From contig OX044360.1 of assembly GCA_943846745.1 (NCBI GenBank), forward strand, positions 1,922,001 through 1,986,000: a stretch of 64,000 nt of DNA, given 5' to 3'. Every line of letters begins with the position of its first letter. Within the stretch, counting starts at the first letter, position 1. The translations under genes were made by a program, and so were the position numbers. Source of the stretch: Opacimonas sp002292215. Its GTDB lineage: Bacteria; Pseudomonadota; Gammaproteobacteria; Enterobacterales; Alteromonadaceae. Below, piece after piece: positions 52,859 through 63,260 of the stretch. The notes beneath the pieces are model-generated. The model was not told the DNA's origin, ran no database searches, and saw only the letters and a list, made by a program, of their open reading frames with translations.

Positions 52859-54031
52859 GTGAATACACTCCTCAAAGATCTCTCGTTGTCAGCCATCGTG
52901 GCTGGATTTATTGCTGTGCTTGTTGGTTTTGCAAGTGCTGTGGCGATTGTATTTCAAGCAGCACAAGCGGCGGGTGCTAACCCTGCACAAGTTGAATCAT
53001 GGATCTGGGCGCTAGGGATCGGGATGGGCGTCACCACCTTTGGCTTATCTTGGTATTATCGTCGTCCTATTATTATCGTGTGGTCAACGCCTGGTGCAGC
53101 GTTGTTAGCGTCGAGTTTACAAGGTACAGGTCTATCTGAAACCACTGGTACATTTTTGTTTGTGGGCTTGATGATCATCCTGTTAGGCGTGACAGGTTGG
53201 TTTAACCGTTTTTCCAAACTCATCCCAATGCCCATCGCCGCAGCGATGCTAGCGGGGATCTTATTGCAATTTGGGATTGGTATATTCACCGCCGTCGAAA
53301 CTGATCCACTACTTATTATTACCATGTTAGTCACGTATTTAGTGATGAAATGGCTAGTGCCACGCTACGCCATTGTGATGGTCTTGATCGTCGGCACTGT
53401 GTTTTGTTTAAGTAATGGTAGCTTGTCCTTAAGTGCCATTGATATGGGATTTGCTACACCAGAGTGGGTCACTCCGAACTTTTCAATAGCCTCAATCATC
53501 GGTATTGGTGTACCGCTATTTATTGTCACTATGGCATCACAAAACCTGCCAGGAGTCGCTATTTTACAAAGCAGTGGCTACAGCCACCAACCTATATCTC
53601 CCATCATTACCACAACAGGCCTGTGTACTATGATACTTGCCCCTTTTGGCGGATTTACGTTTAACTTGGCGGCGATTACTGCGGCGATTTGTACCAGTGA
53701 CGAAGCGCATCATGATCCTGATAAACGGTATATTGCTGGGCTATCTGCTGGTGTATTTAATATCATTGCGGGCATATTGGGTGCCACTGTCGTGAGTTTA
53801 TTCGCCGCATTTCCAGTAACTATGGTGGCTGGCTTAGCAGGGCTTGCTTTGTTATCAACCATCGCCGCTAGCTTACACAATGCACTTGCTACAGCAACCT
53901 ATCGCGATGCAGCATTGATGACCTTTTTGGTCACGGCATCAGGCGTCAACATGTTCCATATTTCGTCGGCGTTTTGGGGTGTTGTCGTGGGTATAATTGT
54001 TGTAATATTAACGCGTAAAGGAAATAATTGA
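52859..54031 (+). CDS. BenE family benzoate/H+ symporter-like transporter
   Basis: A 390-residue membrane protein with about twelve hydrophobic segments and the BenE features GANPAQVESWIWALGIGMGV (about 40-59), WSTPGAALLASS (near 75), ASQNLPGVAILQSSGY (near 226) and FGGFTFNLAAITAAICTSDE (near 263). Known relatives take up benzoate; no aromatic degradation genes are visible here, so the substrate may differ. The start is GTG. The stop at 54031 lies 24 bases from the convergent MFS gene. Confidence 0.9.
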   Translation: MNTLLKDLSLSAIVAGFIAVLVGFASAVAIVFQAAQAAGANPAQVESWIWALGIGMGVTTFGLSWYYRRPIIIVWSTPGAALLASSLQGTGLSETTGTFLFVGLMIILLGVTGWFNRFSKLIPMPIAAAMLAGILLQFGIGIFTAVETDPLLIITMLVTYLVMKWLVPRYAIVMVLIVGTVFCLSNGSLSLSAIDMGFATPEWVTPNFSIASIIGIGVPLFIVTMASQNLPGVAILQSSGYSHQPISPIITTTGLCTMILAPFGGFTFNLAAITAAICTSDEAHHDPDKRYIAGLSAGVFNIIAGILGATVVSLFAAFPVTMVAGLAGLALLSTIAASLHNALATATYRDAALMTFLVTASGVNMFHISSAFWGVVVGIIVVILTRKGNN

Positions 54032-54054
54032 CTGACCGTGCACGACAACGAGCG

Positions 54055-55422
54055 TTATTGCTTGCCGCGCAATGACGACAAGACGCACGCCACTAAGACA
54101 AAACTCAATGACATAAACAAAGCGAGTGATATCGTTTGCATTAGTTCATCATTGGTTTGTGCTGAAAATGACGCATCACCAATGTAATAATGGATCATCA
54201 AATTAACCAAGCTCATGCCAATCAGATTACCAATGGTGCGGGCTAGATTCATGGATGCTGACGCCACCCCAACTTCTTGTGTTTTTACCGCGCCCATAAT
54301 GGCACTGTTGTTAGGTGTTGAAAACAAACCAAAGCCAACGCCAATTAACGCTAGTGCTGCGCCGATATGCATCGCACTCGTCGCTAAATCAATTTGCACC
54401 AAACTAATAAAACCCGCGGCAACAATCATACAGCCAACGGTTGCGACAATTCTTGGTTCAAAACGGTCAGCTAATTTACCTGCAAACGGTGCAATAATAG
54501 CCATGCACAAGGCTTGTAACAATAATATCTGACCCGTTTGAGCAGGATCAAATCCACGAATAAATTGCAGATACAAACTCAACAAAAACACAATCGCAAA
54601 ATTACTGCCATACATTAATAGTGCTGTTGATAAAGATAGACTGAACACCCGTGATTCACTGAACATCTGCACTCGGATCAACGGCGCATCAATATAGCGC
54701 TGATGCATGATAAACCCGATTAAGCTAATGACTGATCCGGTCAACAACAACCAACCCAACAGTGACGGTAACTCACTCAAACCATACACCAACCCTGTCG
54801 CAAAAATAATAAATAACCCAGCACCCACCCAATCAAATGGCGTGCGTTCATCATTTTGCCATTCGCCATCTAAATAGCGATACACAAACACTAATAACCC
54901 AGCGATTAAAGGCAGTTGAAAATAAAATACCGAGCGCCATCCCAGCCATTGCGTTAAATAGCCACCAATAGCCGGTGCTAAGGTCAACCCCACATAGACA
55001 CAAGCTGCGACTGTCCCGAGCGCCGCTCCGCGTTTATGCGTCGGTGTTACGGCAGTAATAATGGCAATACCAGTACCAAAGATCATTGCTCCAGCCGCTC
55101 CTTGGACAAAGCGCCAAAAGAGCATCCATTCAATATTGGTAGCAATCGCACACATACCGGCACTTAAGGCGTTGAGGACAAAGCCCCAGACAAAGATTTT
55201 TTTACGGCCATAGTTATCCGCTAACTTACCAAATGGCAACATAAAAGCGACACTACTAAGAATATATAAAGTTGGCATCCAACTGACTTGGATAGCAGTA
55301 GCACGCAGATCTTCGGCTAAAGGAGGAATGGCCACATTCACGGCAGCCATGCCTAACGGCGCTATCAAGTAGCCCGCACAAACAGCAATTAAGGCAATGG
55401 TGTTAATTGGTAATGAAGACAA
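54055..55422 (-). CDS. MFS multidrug efflux transporter, DHA2 (14-TMS type)
   Basis: A 455-residue major facilitator with about fourteen hydrophobic segments. The DHA family signatures are visible: PPLAEDLRATAIQVSWMPT (motif D1 region), FGKLADNYGRKKIFVWG (motif A), and RFVQGAAGAMIFGTGIAI (motif B). It resembles EmrB/QacA exporters. No membrane-fusion partner (EmrA) is adjacent, so it probably works alone, exporting drugs or metabolites. It is convergent with benE. Confidence 0.92.
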   Translation of the reverse strand: MSSLPINTIALIAVCAGYLIAPLGMAAVNVAIPPLAEDLRATAIQVSWMPTLYILSSVAFMLPFGKLADNYGRKKIFVWGFVLNALSAGMCAIATNIEWMLFWRFVQGAAGAMIFGTGIAIITAVTPTHKRGAALGTVAACVYVGLTLAPAIGGYLTQWLGWRSVFYFQLPLIAGLLVFVYRYLDGEWQNDERTPFDWVGAGLFIIFATGLVYGLSELPSLLGWLLLTGSVISLIGFIMHQRYIDAPLIRVQMFSESRVFSLSLSTALLMYGSNFAIVFLLSLYLQFIRGFDPAQTGQILLLQALCMAIIAPFAGKLADRFEPRIVATVGCMIVAAGFISLVQIDLATSAMHIGAALALIGVGFGLFSTPNNSAIMGAVKTQEVGVASASMNLARTIGNLIGMSLVNLMIHYYIGDASFSAQTNDELMQTISLALFMSLSFVLVACVLSSLRGKQ

Positions 55423-55590
55423 ACGGTAATCCTATTAAATGGCAAATCGGCAAAATGGTATGTTGATAAAAGGTGGATAATTAATGCATACCCAACACCC
55501 TATGGTATCATTTGCAGAGAATCTACGCGCGTGGATTATTTCACCCTTTTTATCCTTGGTTTATTTATTAAGTTAACTCATTAGGTATTT

Positions 55591-56124
55591 ATGCAACTGA
55601 TTAAAATCAACCCTCTAATTGATAAAGTACGCTACCGTCGCCACCTAAATATAGTGATTGTCGCAGCGATTATTACGCTTATTGTCGGTAGTTTAGGGAT
55701 CGCTCAAGCGTTAATTGCACTGTACCCTGATCCAAGTGGTAGTCATTTTCATTGGAATATAACGGGCGTCATCATCACCAGTTTGGCTATTGGATTTGTA
55801 TTAAACAAATATCGTAGCCATGACTTTATGACTGAAGTCACTTATGTGTGGAATTTGAAACAGGCATTAAATAAAATTAATCGTAAAATGCTTAGGATCA
55901 CGCCAGCGTCAGAAATGGGTAACTACCATGCCATGCTGGCCTTGCAATATAGTTATGCCGGCTCGCGTCTATTGTGGCAACTGGATGACAATACAATCAT
56001 CATGGAAGAGCTTGCAATCGCCCAAGCTAAGCTAGATGGTCTCGCCGAGCAATATGGTCTGACCCTGGACGTCGATGACTATACTGAGCAAATGTTACAG
56101 CAGATCCCTAAACCTAAAGCTTAA
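55591..56124 (+). CDS. DUF3087 family membrane protein
   Basis: A 177-residue protein with two membrane segments (about 21-46 and 60-77) and a helical cytoplasmic C-terminal domain (EVTYVWNLKQALNKINRKML, MGNYHAMLALQYSYAGSRLL). It matches DUF3087 by overall layout and the conserved SHDFMTEVTYVWNLKQ. The function is unknown. It is divergent from the MFS gene and convergent with the SWIM-domain gene. Confidence 0.85.
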   Translation: MQLIKINPLIDKVRYRRHLNIVIVAAIITLIVGSLGIAQALIALYPDPSGSHFHWNITGVIITSLAIGFVLNKYRSHDFMTEVTYVWNLKQALNKINRKMLRITPASEMGNYHAMLALQYSYAGSRLLWQLDDNTIIMEELAIAQAKLDGLAEQYGLTLDVDDYTEQMLQQIPKPKA

Positions 56125-56153
56125 CCTCAAGCTTAAGCTTTACAACGTTAGTA

Positions 56154-57974
56154 CTACACCACGAAATGTCGTTTAATCATCGTTTGCAACTGACGCTTTT
56201 GTGCGAACTCATACGCAATCTCGTTAATGAAAAAATCAAAGGCACGTTCAACATTATCGGGTGGCGGTAAGACGGGTAAATCTGTGAGCAATCCTTGCAG
56301 CTCTAAAAGTAAATTAATGATTTTTTTATAGTCAGCGGATTTGGCCGTCTTGAGCCAAATCAGGATCAGACGCCGATACAAATCAAACGTCTGTTCTGGG
56401 GCATATTTGCTACTGATTGCCGCCACTTGATACAGCACATCACGGTCAATCGGGTAGTGCTTCGCCAACTCAATCGCACGTTCCACTAAACCCAAATATA
56501 AGCATAATTCTACAAAGGGTTCTGCGGTAATTAAACGATGTGGACCAGCACGCTCACTAGGTAGCGTTGCGAGTATTTCATCCCAAAACAATAACGTCTT
56601 GTCTTGCCAAGCTTTTTTGGCTGCCGCAAGCTCACTATCATTATCGGTATCGGTATCACTATGCTGGTAGGTCTTGGCAATTTGGACGTGTAGTTGAATA
56701 TAATCATCCAGCACTAGCGAATGAGTATACGTTTGCCATTGCAACTCTATAGCGGCCTCAGGATCACCATGCAAACGCGCCACCTCAGCCTCTAATGCTA
56801 AACATTCTTTGGTAAATTTATGATAGGTATCTGTTTCTCTAGCTTGGGTTAGAAACTGCAATGCTAATGTCACATCTTTCGCAGCAATCGCCCATTTAAC
56901 CAACTGCAAAAAATCATCCGCATGGCACGCTAACAGCGTAAAAACCTCGATGGCCTTGGAATAATCCGATTGTGCGGCATAATAATCACACAGATCACGC
57001 ATCTTGATACTGACAGTGAAGTTAATATTGTCATGGCCACTAGTCTCAACAGTCGCCAGTATCACATCTTGTTCGAGCTGGGTATAAAACGCCTCACGTA
57101 ACTCATCATCGGTAGACGCGATAAAGCGCTGCGGAATATCAGTAAACTCCATCACATCTAAGTCAGGTGAATACAACGAGAGTAAATAATTCGCTTTGAC
57201 ACTTACCGACCAAGTTAAGCGCTGTACGGAAGTCGCAAACGCAGCCAAAATATCATGCTCTAATTCAAAGCGAAATCCACCACTGTCATCTACCCGTTCA
57301 AAGATCTTGTCATAACGCTTAAGTATTTGATATGCCACGGCATGTGCTTGCTCAGTTGGCAAGTACTGCAGCAACCCTATTATCAAAGATAATTTTTCTT
57401 GAGCCTGTTGAAAATACGCGCGTGCTTTGTTGTATTGCCACACGTCCCGAAAAGGTAACGCTTTGGTGATCAACGTTTTAAGTTCAGTGATCACCGAGCC
57501 TTTTGTTTTTCCCACTGCGAACTCTTGGCTAATATCCGCGCGCAAACGCCAAACTAAGATCGATTCTTCATCTTGCGTAATGCAGTTTAATAATGCATTT
57601 TTGGCTTGCTGCTCATCCATGTCTTCAATTAACGCTTGGATGCGGTCTATAGCTGATCCACCTTGAGCAGCCTCTAGTTGCGCTAATTTATCGGCATGTT
57701 GCAGGGCAACTGCCACACAATGCTTACAAAAATCAAAGCCCTCTGAAGCCGGACAATCGCAGCCCCCATCATAACTAGCTGGCTTAATGGTTAAGGTGAC
57801 CTGATAGACTTTTACCCCAGGAGCTGAGGCGCTTTGCACTGTCGCTTTGATCTTGTTACGGTTTTTATTAAAACTCAGAATTGCTTGATCGTTATAAATT
57901 GCGGTTCCACGCTCAAACGTCGCCGGTCCCGCCAAACGTTCAATTATCGCAATCGCAGTGCTAGCATCCATCAT
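56154..57974 (-). CDS. SWIM zinc-finger protein
   Basis: A 606-residue protein with a SWIM zinc finger near the N-terminus: Cys72, Cys74, Cys83 and His85 in GGCDCPASEGFDFCKHC. The rest is helical and TPR-like (YSKAIEVFTLLACHADDFLQ, VTLALQFLTQARETDTYHKF). SWIM domains bind nucleic acid or protein; in bacteria such genes often accompany SNF2 helicases, but none is seen here. A His-free Asp/Ser run (HSDTDTDNDSE) interrupts the repeats. ATG 57974 (MMDASTAIAI) is the family-like start; the frame extends to 58019. Confidence 0.85.
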   Translation of the reverse strand: MMDASTAIAIIERLAGPATFERGTAIYNDQAILSFNKNRNKIKATVQSASAPGVKVYQVTLTIKPASYDGGCDCPASEGFDFCKHCVAVALQHADKLAQLEAAQGGSAIDRIQALIEDMDEQQAKNALLNCITQDEESILVWRLRADISQEFAVGKTKGSVITELKTLITKALPFRDVWQYNKARAYFQQAQEKLSLIIGLLQYLPTEQAHAVAYQILKRYDKIFERVDDSGGFRFELEHDILAAFATSVQRLTWSVSVKANYLLSLYSPDLDVMEFTDIPQRFIASTDDELREAFYTQLEQDVILATVETSGHDNINFTVSIKMRDLCDYYAAQSDYSKAIEVFTLLACHADDFLQLVKWAIAAKDVTLALQFLTQARETDTYHKFTKECLALEAEVARLHGDPEAAIELQWQTYTHSLVLDDYIQLHVQIAKTYQHSDTDTDNDSELAAAKKAWQDKTLLFWDEILATLPSERAGPHRLITAEPFVELCLYLGLVERAIELAKHYPIDRDVLYQVAAISSKYAPEQTFDLYRRLILIWLKTAKSADYKKIINLLLELQGLLTDLPVLPPPDNVERAFDFFINEIAYEFAQKRQLQTMIKRHFVV

Positions 57975-58129
57975 GATGGTGAGTATTCTCGTTGAAGATT
58001 TTAGTAGATGGTATAACAAAACAGCCCACTCAACAAATATCTGAAGGAGAATCCGTGTCCAAATATTGACGGCCTCTGATGTTACGAGTATGTTAATTAG
58101 TATTAAATTAATCTTATCTAAGCAGCCCT

Positions 58130-59005
58130 ATGACTAATAACACCGCATCCAGCTTTGTCGACTCCCACACTTGTTTTGACACACAAATCGCGCAGCACAT
58201 TGCTCATATCCGGTTAAGTTGCCCTGACCGCCTTAATGCAATGGTGCCTGAGTTTTGGCTGGAATTACCCGCATTGGTTCGTGAGTTAGATGCCCGTGGT
58301 GATGTACGGGTTATCGTGATCAGCAGCACCGGTAAACATTTTAGTGCAGGGATGGATTTGTCAGTATTTACAAATATGGCCAAGCAGTTTACTGGTGAGC
58401 CTGCGCGTCGGGCTGAAAGCATGCGTCGCTCAATATTCGGGCTGCAAGATGCGTTTAACGCATTAGAAACCGTGAGGATGCCAGTATTAGTCGCCATTCA
58501 AGGCGGTGCGATTGGCGGTGCGGTAGATATGATCAGTGCAGCAGATTGTCGGTATTGTACAAAGGATGCCTTTTTTACCATCAAAGAAACCCAACTCGGC
58601 ATGACTGCTGATGTCGGTACTCTGCAGCGTCTACCTCATCTGATCCCCGCAGGCTTAATGCGTGAACTCGCTTATACAGGTCGTAATTGGAGCGCACAAG
58701 AAGCCTTACAACAAGGCTTTGTCAATGCAGTATATGCAGATAGCGAAAGTATGTTAGCAGCAGTGATGAACATCGCACACGCTATAGCGTCAAACTCACC
58801 GATGGCGGTTGCAGGATGTAAAACCATGATCAACTATACTCGTGATCATACGGTAGCTGATAGTTTAGATTATATGGCGACCTGGCAAGCGGGTATGTTT
58901 CAAATGCCGGATGTGATGGAAGCAATGAAAGCGAAACAAACTAAACGCATGCCTGAGTATGAAAACTTAAAACCACGTCAAGCGATGATGAAAGGCATTG
59001 AATAA
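58130..59005 (+). CDS. crotonase, dienoyl-CoA isomerase-like
   Basis: A 291-residue enoyl-CoA hydratase/isomerase-family protein. Oxyanion-hole segments are HFSAGMDLSVF (70-80) and GGAIGGAVDMISAADCRYC (about 125-143). Glu153 in TIKETQLG and Asp161 in TADVGTLQRLP correspond to the catalytic acid pair of delta3,5-delta2,4-dienoyl-CoA isomerase (ECH1), which reconfigures unsaturated fatty acids during beta-oxidation. That assignment rests on motif similarity. It is a single gene followed by a strong terminator. Confidence 0.9.
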   Translation: MTNNTASSFVDSHTCFDTQIAQHIAHIRLSCPDRLNAMVPEFWLELPALVRELDARGDVRVIVISSTGKHFSAGMDLSVFTNMAKQFTGEPARRAESMRRSIFGLQDAFNALETVRMPVLVAIQGGAIGGAVDMISAADCRYCTKDAFFTIKETQLGMTADVGTLQRLPHLIPAGLMRELAYTGRNWSAQEALQQGFVNAVYADSESMLAAVMNIAHAIASNSPMAVAGCKTMINYTRDHTVADSLDYMATWQAGMFQMPDVMEAMKAKQTKRMPEYENLKPRQAMMKGIE

Positions 59006-59042
59006 CTTAAAGGCTAATTAACCTGAATTCCCGCCATATAAC

Positions 59043-59077
59043 AAAAAGCACCGTAATCTAGGATCACAGTGCTTTTT
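59043..59077. terminator. intrinsic terminator after the crotonase gene
   Basis: AAAAAGCAC (59043-59051) pairs with GTGCTTTTT (59069-59077), with additional imperfect pairing inside. A- and T-runs on both sides allow it to serve the convergent icd gene as well. Confidence 0.8.
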
Positions 59078-59128
59078 AATATCAATTCGAACCTTAGCGA
59101 AACTAAGCTTCGTCTAACTAAGTGTAAC

Positions 59129-61354
59129 TTAGTTTAATTGCGCTAAGATTTCGTTGAATGTCGCACTTGGACGCATTGCTTGAGCAGCTAGTGCCACATC
59201 CGCAAAGTAATAACCATTGATATCAGCAGGCTGACCTTGAGCACCATTTAACTCTGCAACAATCTTGTCTTCATTAGCAATTAACGCTGCTGCGATAGGA
59301 GCAAACGTTGCTTGTAATTCAGCATCAGCACTTTGTGCTGCAACCGCTTCTGCCCAATACATACCAAGGTAGAAGTGTGAACCACGGTTATCAAGCTCAT
59401 TCACGCGACGTGACGGAGACTTGTTTTCTTGTAAGAATTTAGCCGTTGCTTGGTCTAGCGTATCGGCTAAGACTTTCGCTTTTGTATTACCCGTTACATT
59501 ACTGAAATGCTCTAGTGATGCCGCTAATGCCAAGAACTCACCCAATGAATCCCAACGTAAATGGTTTTCTTTGTTGAATTGCTGTACGTGCTTAGGTGCA
59601 GAACCACCGGCGCCAGTTTCAAACAAACCACCACCATTCATTAGTGGCACGATAGACAGCATTTTAGCACTTGTACCTAGCTCTAGGATTGGGAACAAGT
59701 CAGTCAAGTAATCACGTAATACGTTACCTGTTACAGAAATGGTATCAAGGCCTTTACCACAACGATCAAGGGTAAAATCAGTTGCAGCAACTGGCTCCAT
59801 AATTTGGATATCTAATCCGCTGGTATCGTGGTCTTGTAAATAACGCTCCACTTTAGCGATCATTTGTGCATCGTGACCACGGTTAGCATCTAACCAGAAA
59901 ATCGCAGGAACATTAGTTGCGCGTGCACGTGTCACGGCTAATTTAACCCAATCTTGGATAGGGATGTCTTTAGTTTGGCACATGCGCCAGATATCACCTT
60001 CTTCTACCGCATGCGACATAAGGACATTGCCTTGTGCATCTACTACATTAACTGTACCGGCTTGAGATAGGATGAATGTTTTGTCATGAGAACCGTATTC
60101 TTCCGCTTTTTGAGCCATAAGACCAACGTTAGGCACTGTGCCCATAGTACGTGGATCAAATGCGCCATTGGCTTTACAGTAAGTCACAACTGATTGGAAT
60201 ACACCTGCATAGTTACGATCTGGGATCATGAACTTGGTATCTTTTTGCTTGCCGTCTGGGCCCCACATTTGACCAGATGCACGCAATGCTGCTGGCATAG
60301 AAGCATCAATGATCACGTCACTTGGTACGTGTAGGTTAGTGATCCCACGGTCAGAATCCACCATCGCCATATCAGGACGAGTCGCGTATACCGCTTGGAT
60401 GTCTGCTTCGATTTCTTCACGCTGTTCTGGCGCTAGGCTGCTAATTTTGGCATATACATCACCTAAACCGTTATTTACGTCAACGCCGATTTGATCGAAT
60501 GTCGCACCGTGCTTAGCAAATACGTCTGCGTAGAACACGCGAACAGCATAACCAAAGATAACCGGATCAGACACTTTCATCATCGTCGCTTTCAAGTGCA
60601 ATGACAATAAAACGTCTTGGTCTTTGGCTGCGTTGATTTCTTTTTCATAAAAAGCCACAAGCGCTTGCTTGTTCATGACTGATGCATCGATGATTTCGCC
60701 ATCTAATAATGCAAGGTCCGCTTTTAATACTGAACGTGTACCGTCTTGGGCTACAAATTCAATACTCACTTTTTGTGCGTTCGCTACGGTTACTGATAAC
60801 TCAGAACCATAGAAGTCACCGCCGTCCATATGTGACACGTGTGATTTGCTATCGCTCGCCCAAGCTCCCATTGAATGCGGGTTAGTACGTGCGTATTGCT
60901 TAACTGACGCAGGTGCGCGACGGTCAGAGTTACCTTCACGTAAAACTGGGTTTACCGCAGAGCCTAACACTTTAGCGTAAGTAGCTTTAATCGCTTCTTC
61001 TTCTGGTGTTTTAGGGCTTTCTGGATAATCAGGTAAGGTATAGCCTTTGGCTTTTAATTCTTCAATCGCTGCTTGTAGCTGTGGGATTGACGCACTGATA
61101 TTGGGTAATTTGATGATGTTCGCTTCAGGTGTTTTCGCTAATTCACCTAATTCGGCTAAGCTGTCACCTATGCGCAGATCTTCTGCTAAATATTCTGGAA
61201 AATGCGCAATAATACGACCAGCAAGTGAGATATCACGAGTTTCAACATCTACGTTGGCAGCTGAGGCAAACGCTTCAACGATAGGTAATAATGAAAAGGT
61301 CGCTAATGCCGGCGCTTCATCGGTAATAGTGTAGATAATTTTAGATGTCGTCAT
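59129..61354 (-). CDS. icd: isocitrate dehydrogenase, NADP-dependent, monomeric type
   Basis: The 741-residue length marks the monomeric IDH, which converts isocitrate to 2-oxoglutarate in the TCA cycle. Family segments include IIYTITDEAPALATFSLLPI at 5-24, VLREGNSDRRAPASVKQYAR with KNNPHS-like ARTNPHSMG (about 136-162), SVVTYCKANGAFDPRTMGTV, LDANRGHDAQMIAKVERYL and GSHFYLGMYWAEAVA. This form is frequent in marine gammaproteobacteria. It stands alone, with a 260-base upstream region that probably holds its promoter and that of the divergent DUF808 gene. Confidence 0.96.
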   Translation of the reverse strand: MTTSKIIYTITDEAPALATFSLLPIVEAFASAANVDVETRDISLAGRIIAHFPEYLAEDLRIGDSLAELGELAKTPEANIIKLPNISASIPQLQAAIEELKAKGYTLPDYPESPKTPEEEAIKATYAKVLGSAVNPVLREGNSDRRAPASVKQYARTNPHSMGAWASDSKSHVSHMDGGDFYGSELSVTVANAQKVSIEFVAQDGTRSVLKADLALLDGEIIDASVMNKQALVAFYEKEINAAKDQDVLLSLHLKATMMKVSDPVIFGYAVRVFYADVFAKHGATFDQIGVDVNNGLGDVYAKISSLAPEQREEIEADIQAVYATRPDMAMVDSDRGITNLHVPSDVIIDASMPAALRASGQMWGPDGKQKDTKFMIPDRNYAGVFQSVVTYCKANGAFDPRTMGTVPNVGLMAQKAEEYGSHDKTFILSQAGTVNVVDAQGNVLMSHAVEEGDIWRMCQTKDIPIQDWVKLAVTRARATNVPAIFWLDANRGHDAQMIAKVERYLQDHDTSGLDIQIMEPVAATDFTLDRCGKGLDTISVTGNVLRDYLTDLFPILELGTSAKMLSIVPLMNGGGLFETGAGGSAPKHVQQFNKENHLRWDSLGEFLALAASLEHFSNVTGNTKAKVLADTLDQATAKFLQENKSPSRRVNELDNRGSHFYLGMYWAEAVAAQSADAELQATFAPIAAALIANEDKIVAELNGAQGQPADINGYYFADVALAAQAMRPSATFNEILAQLN

Positions 61355-61613
61355 GGTATTCCTATAGTAGACAGTGGGCGTTGCTAATAAATTTTTCAGC
61401 GCAATATAGTATCCTACTTAAGTACTGTTTTATAGCGCAAAATAACGGATACTTATTTCTATCGGCTATTAACTATAACTAATCATCTCATCAATTAGTA
61501 GTATATCCCCCACTTCCTGCCATTTTACCCGCGCACAACAGATTCATGACTAGTCACGAGCGCGAAGGTATTATAGATTATACTTTTGAATATTAATGGA
61601 TCGTGAGGCGCAT

Positions 61614-62534
61614 ATGGCAGGCGGCAGTTTACTCTTATTATTAGATGATATTGCAACGGTACTCGATGATGTTGCAGTACTCTCCAAAGTTGCAGCAAAA
61701 AAAACCGCAGGCGTGCTAGGCGATGATTTAGCATTAAATGCGCAACAAGTCACTGGAGTATCGGCTGCGCGCGAGTTACCAGTTGTATTTGCCGTTGCCA
61801 GAGGCTCGTTGTTTAATAAGCTAATTATCGTACCACTCGCTTTGATAGCAAGTGCTTACTTTAGCTGGTTAATCTTACCCGTACTGATGCTAGGTGGGTT
61901 ATATTTATGTTTTGAGGGAGCGGAAAAACTTTTTCATCCGTGGTTCTTTCCAAAAGAAACCAAAGACGAGACCAGACAACTGCATACAGCAGCCAGCAAT
62001 CCCAATATCGATTTAGTCAAATTTGAACGTACCAAAATCAAAGGTGCGATACGTACCGATTTTATTTTGTCATTAGAGATCGTCGTTATCACGTTAGGCA
62101 CAGTCATGGATAAGCCGCTATTAACCCAAGCGTTTGTGGTCAGTGCTATTGCACTGGTGATGACCGTAGGGGTCTATAGTTTGGTCGCATTGATTGTGAA
62201 ACTCGACGATATTGGTTTGCATTACATGCAACAAGGCGCAGGTTTGCAAGCGACACTTGGCGAATGGCTTGTTAATTTTGCACCTAAACTATTAAAAGTA
62301 TTGTCGTTTGTCGGAACTGCCGCAATGTTTTTGGTCGGCGGAGGAATATTAGTGCATGGCTTGCCGTTTTTCCATCACTTAGTCGAAGATGCAGCGCTGT
62401 ATTCTGTTGATATCCCCACGCTAGGAACATTACTCAGCGGCACCACCACCATGGTGTTGCAAGGTCTGTTTGGTGTATTAGCCGGCTTTGCTTGTGTGTC
62501 TGTGATGGCGTTAGTGGAGCGTTTTCGCCGTTAG
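61614..62534 (+). CDS. DUF808 (YedI) family membrane protein
   Basis: A 306-residue inner-membrane protein. It begins MAGGSLLLLLDDIATVLDDV, then KKTAGVLGDDLALNAQQVTG (about 37-56), the DUF808 hallmark, with about six hydrophobic segments following (IVPLALIASAYFSWLILPVL, VVITLGTVMDKPLLTQ). The function is unknown. ATG 61614 has GAGG five bases upstream and matches the family start, so the in-frame ATG at 61596 is less likely. Confidence 0.9.
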   Translation: MAGGSLLLLLDDIATVLDDVAVLSKVAAKKTAGVLGDDLALNAQQVTGVSAARELPVVFAVARGSLFNKLIIVPLALIASAYFSWLILPVLMLGGLYLCFEGAEKLFHPWFFPKETKDETRQLHTAASNPNIDLVKFERTKIKGAIRTDFILSLEIVVITLGTVMDKPLLTQAFVVSAIALVMTVGVYSLVALIVKLDDIGLHYMQQGAGLQATLGEWLVNFAPKLLKVLSFVGTAAMFLVGGGILVHGLPFFHHLVEDAALYSVDIPTLGTLLSGTTTMVLQGLFGVLAGFACVSVMALVERFRR

Positions 62535-62557
62535 TTATGATTTCACTGACAAGCCGT

Positions 62558-63046
62558 CTAACGCTTGTCGTGATTGCTTTTGGTCACTTGAATAATACTC
62601 TCGCAATCGGCATTAGTATCATTACACAATTCATTAACCCATTGGACTTCAACTTCATCGACTCGGTCGCTGTTGACTAGCACTTCCGACCGATGGATGC
62701 GCAGCAACGCACCTTTGATTGCTTCGAGAACTGCTGGCTCTAGATCTGCAAGCTGCGTCTCAATAAATTTCGCATCTTTGGCTTGCTCCAGCGTAAACAC
62801 AAACTCATTGATCTCCCCTGCTTGACCCACATGCACCGTAATATCTTTGCCTGACTCATGTTCGACGTTGACTGTTAATGTGTGCATGATGATTTTGGGT
62901 TCTGTCTTAGGTTCTGTCTTAGGCTCTAGCTGAGCATCAGCTATGGATACATTCTGGGCAGCGGCATCACTTGAAAAAAAACTGCTAATAATAATCGAGG
63001 ACGACAAAGAAACAGCAAGCGCAATAGTCGCATAGGTGGACAGCAT
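62558..63046 (-). CDS. exported hypothetical protein with an EPKT repeat
   Basis: I do not recognise the family. The 162 residues start with a signal peptide (hydrophobic 6-27, probable cleavage after DAAA, about 30). The linker EPKTEPKTEPK is encoded by a 12-base tandem repeat (62898-62921). A compact alpha/beta domain follows (TLTVNVEHESGKDITVHVG, FVFTLEQAKDAKFIETQLAD) and two Cys (CNDTNADC) that could form a disulphide. It is probably periplasmic. It converges with the DUF808 gene, and 63047-63260 between it and the next gene shows nothing clear apart from a T-run. Confidence 0.75.
   Translation of the reverse strand: MLSTYATIALAVSLSSSIIISSFFSSDAAAQNVSIADAQLEPKTEPKTEPKIIMHTLTVNVEHESGKDITVHVGQAGEINEFVFTLEQAKDAKFIETQLADLEPAVLEAIKGALLRIHRSEVLVNSDRVDEVEVQWVNELCNDTNADCESIIQVTKSNHDKR
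62898..62933. repeat. 12-base tandem repeat in the exported protein gene
   Basis: GGTTCTGTCTTA occurs at 62898-62909 and again at 62910-62921, followed by a degenerate third unit. It encodes the repeating EPKT linker on the minus strand. Because the unit is a multiple of three, copy-number change would alter linker length without a frameshift. Confidence 0.75.
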
Positions 63047-63260
63047 GAAATAGCCTCAGTAGTGTTGTTTTTTTTTGCGTTGACTTAGTATTGCATGAAC
63101 CAGTTTAGCATTCCCTGACTATTTTGAATACCGACCTTGAATAACCGCTATATTGAACCATACTATGCTCGTCATTGTGCAGTTTTAAAATTCGGGCCTA
63201 CATCAAGCAGCCTTGCCTGGTTTTTCATAACATCTTGAATAACTATGGACGATTAAATAG

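Noticed and set aside
56630..56680. TATCGGTATCGGTATCAC-type repeat in the SWIM gene as a regulatory or CRISPR-like array
   Set aside because: It is only a short run encoding an Asp/Ser stretch in the protein; no spacers or regular array are present.
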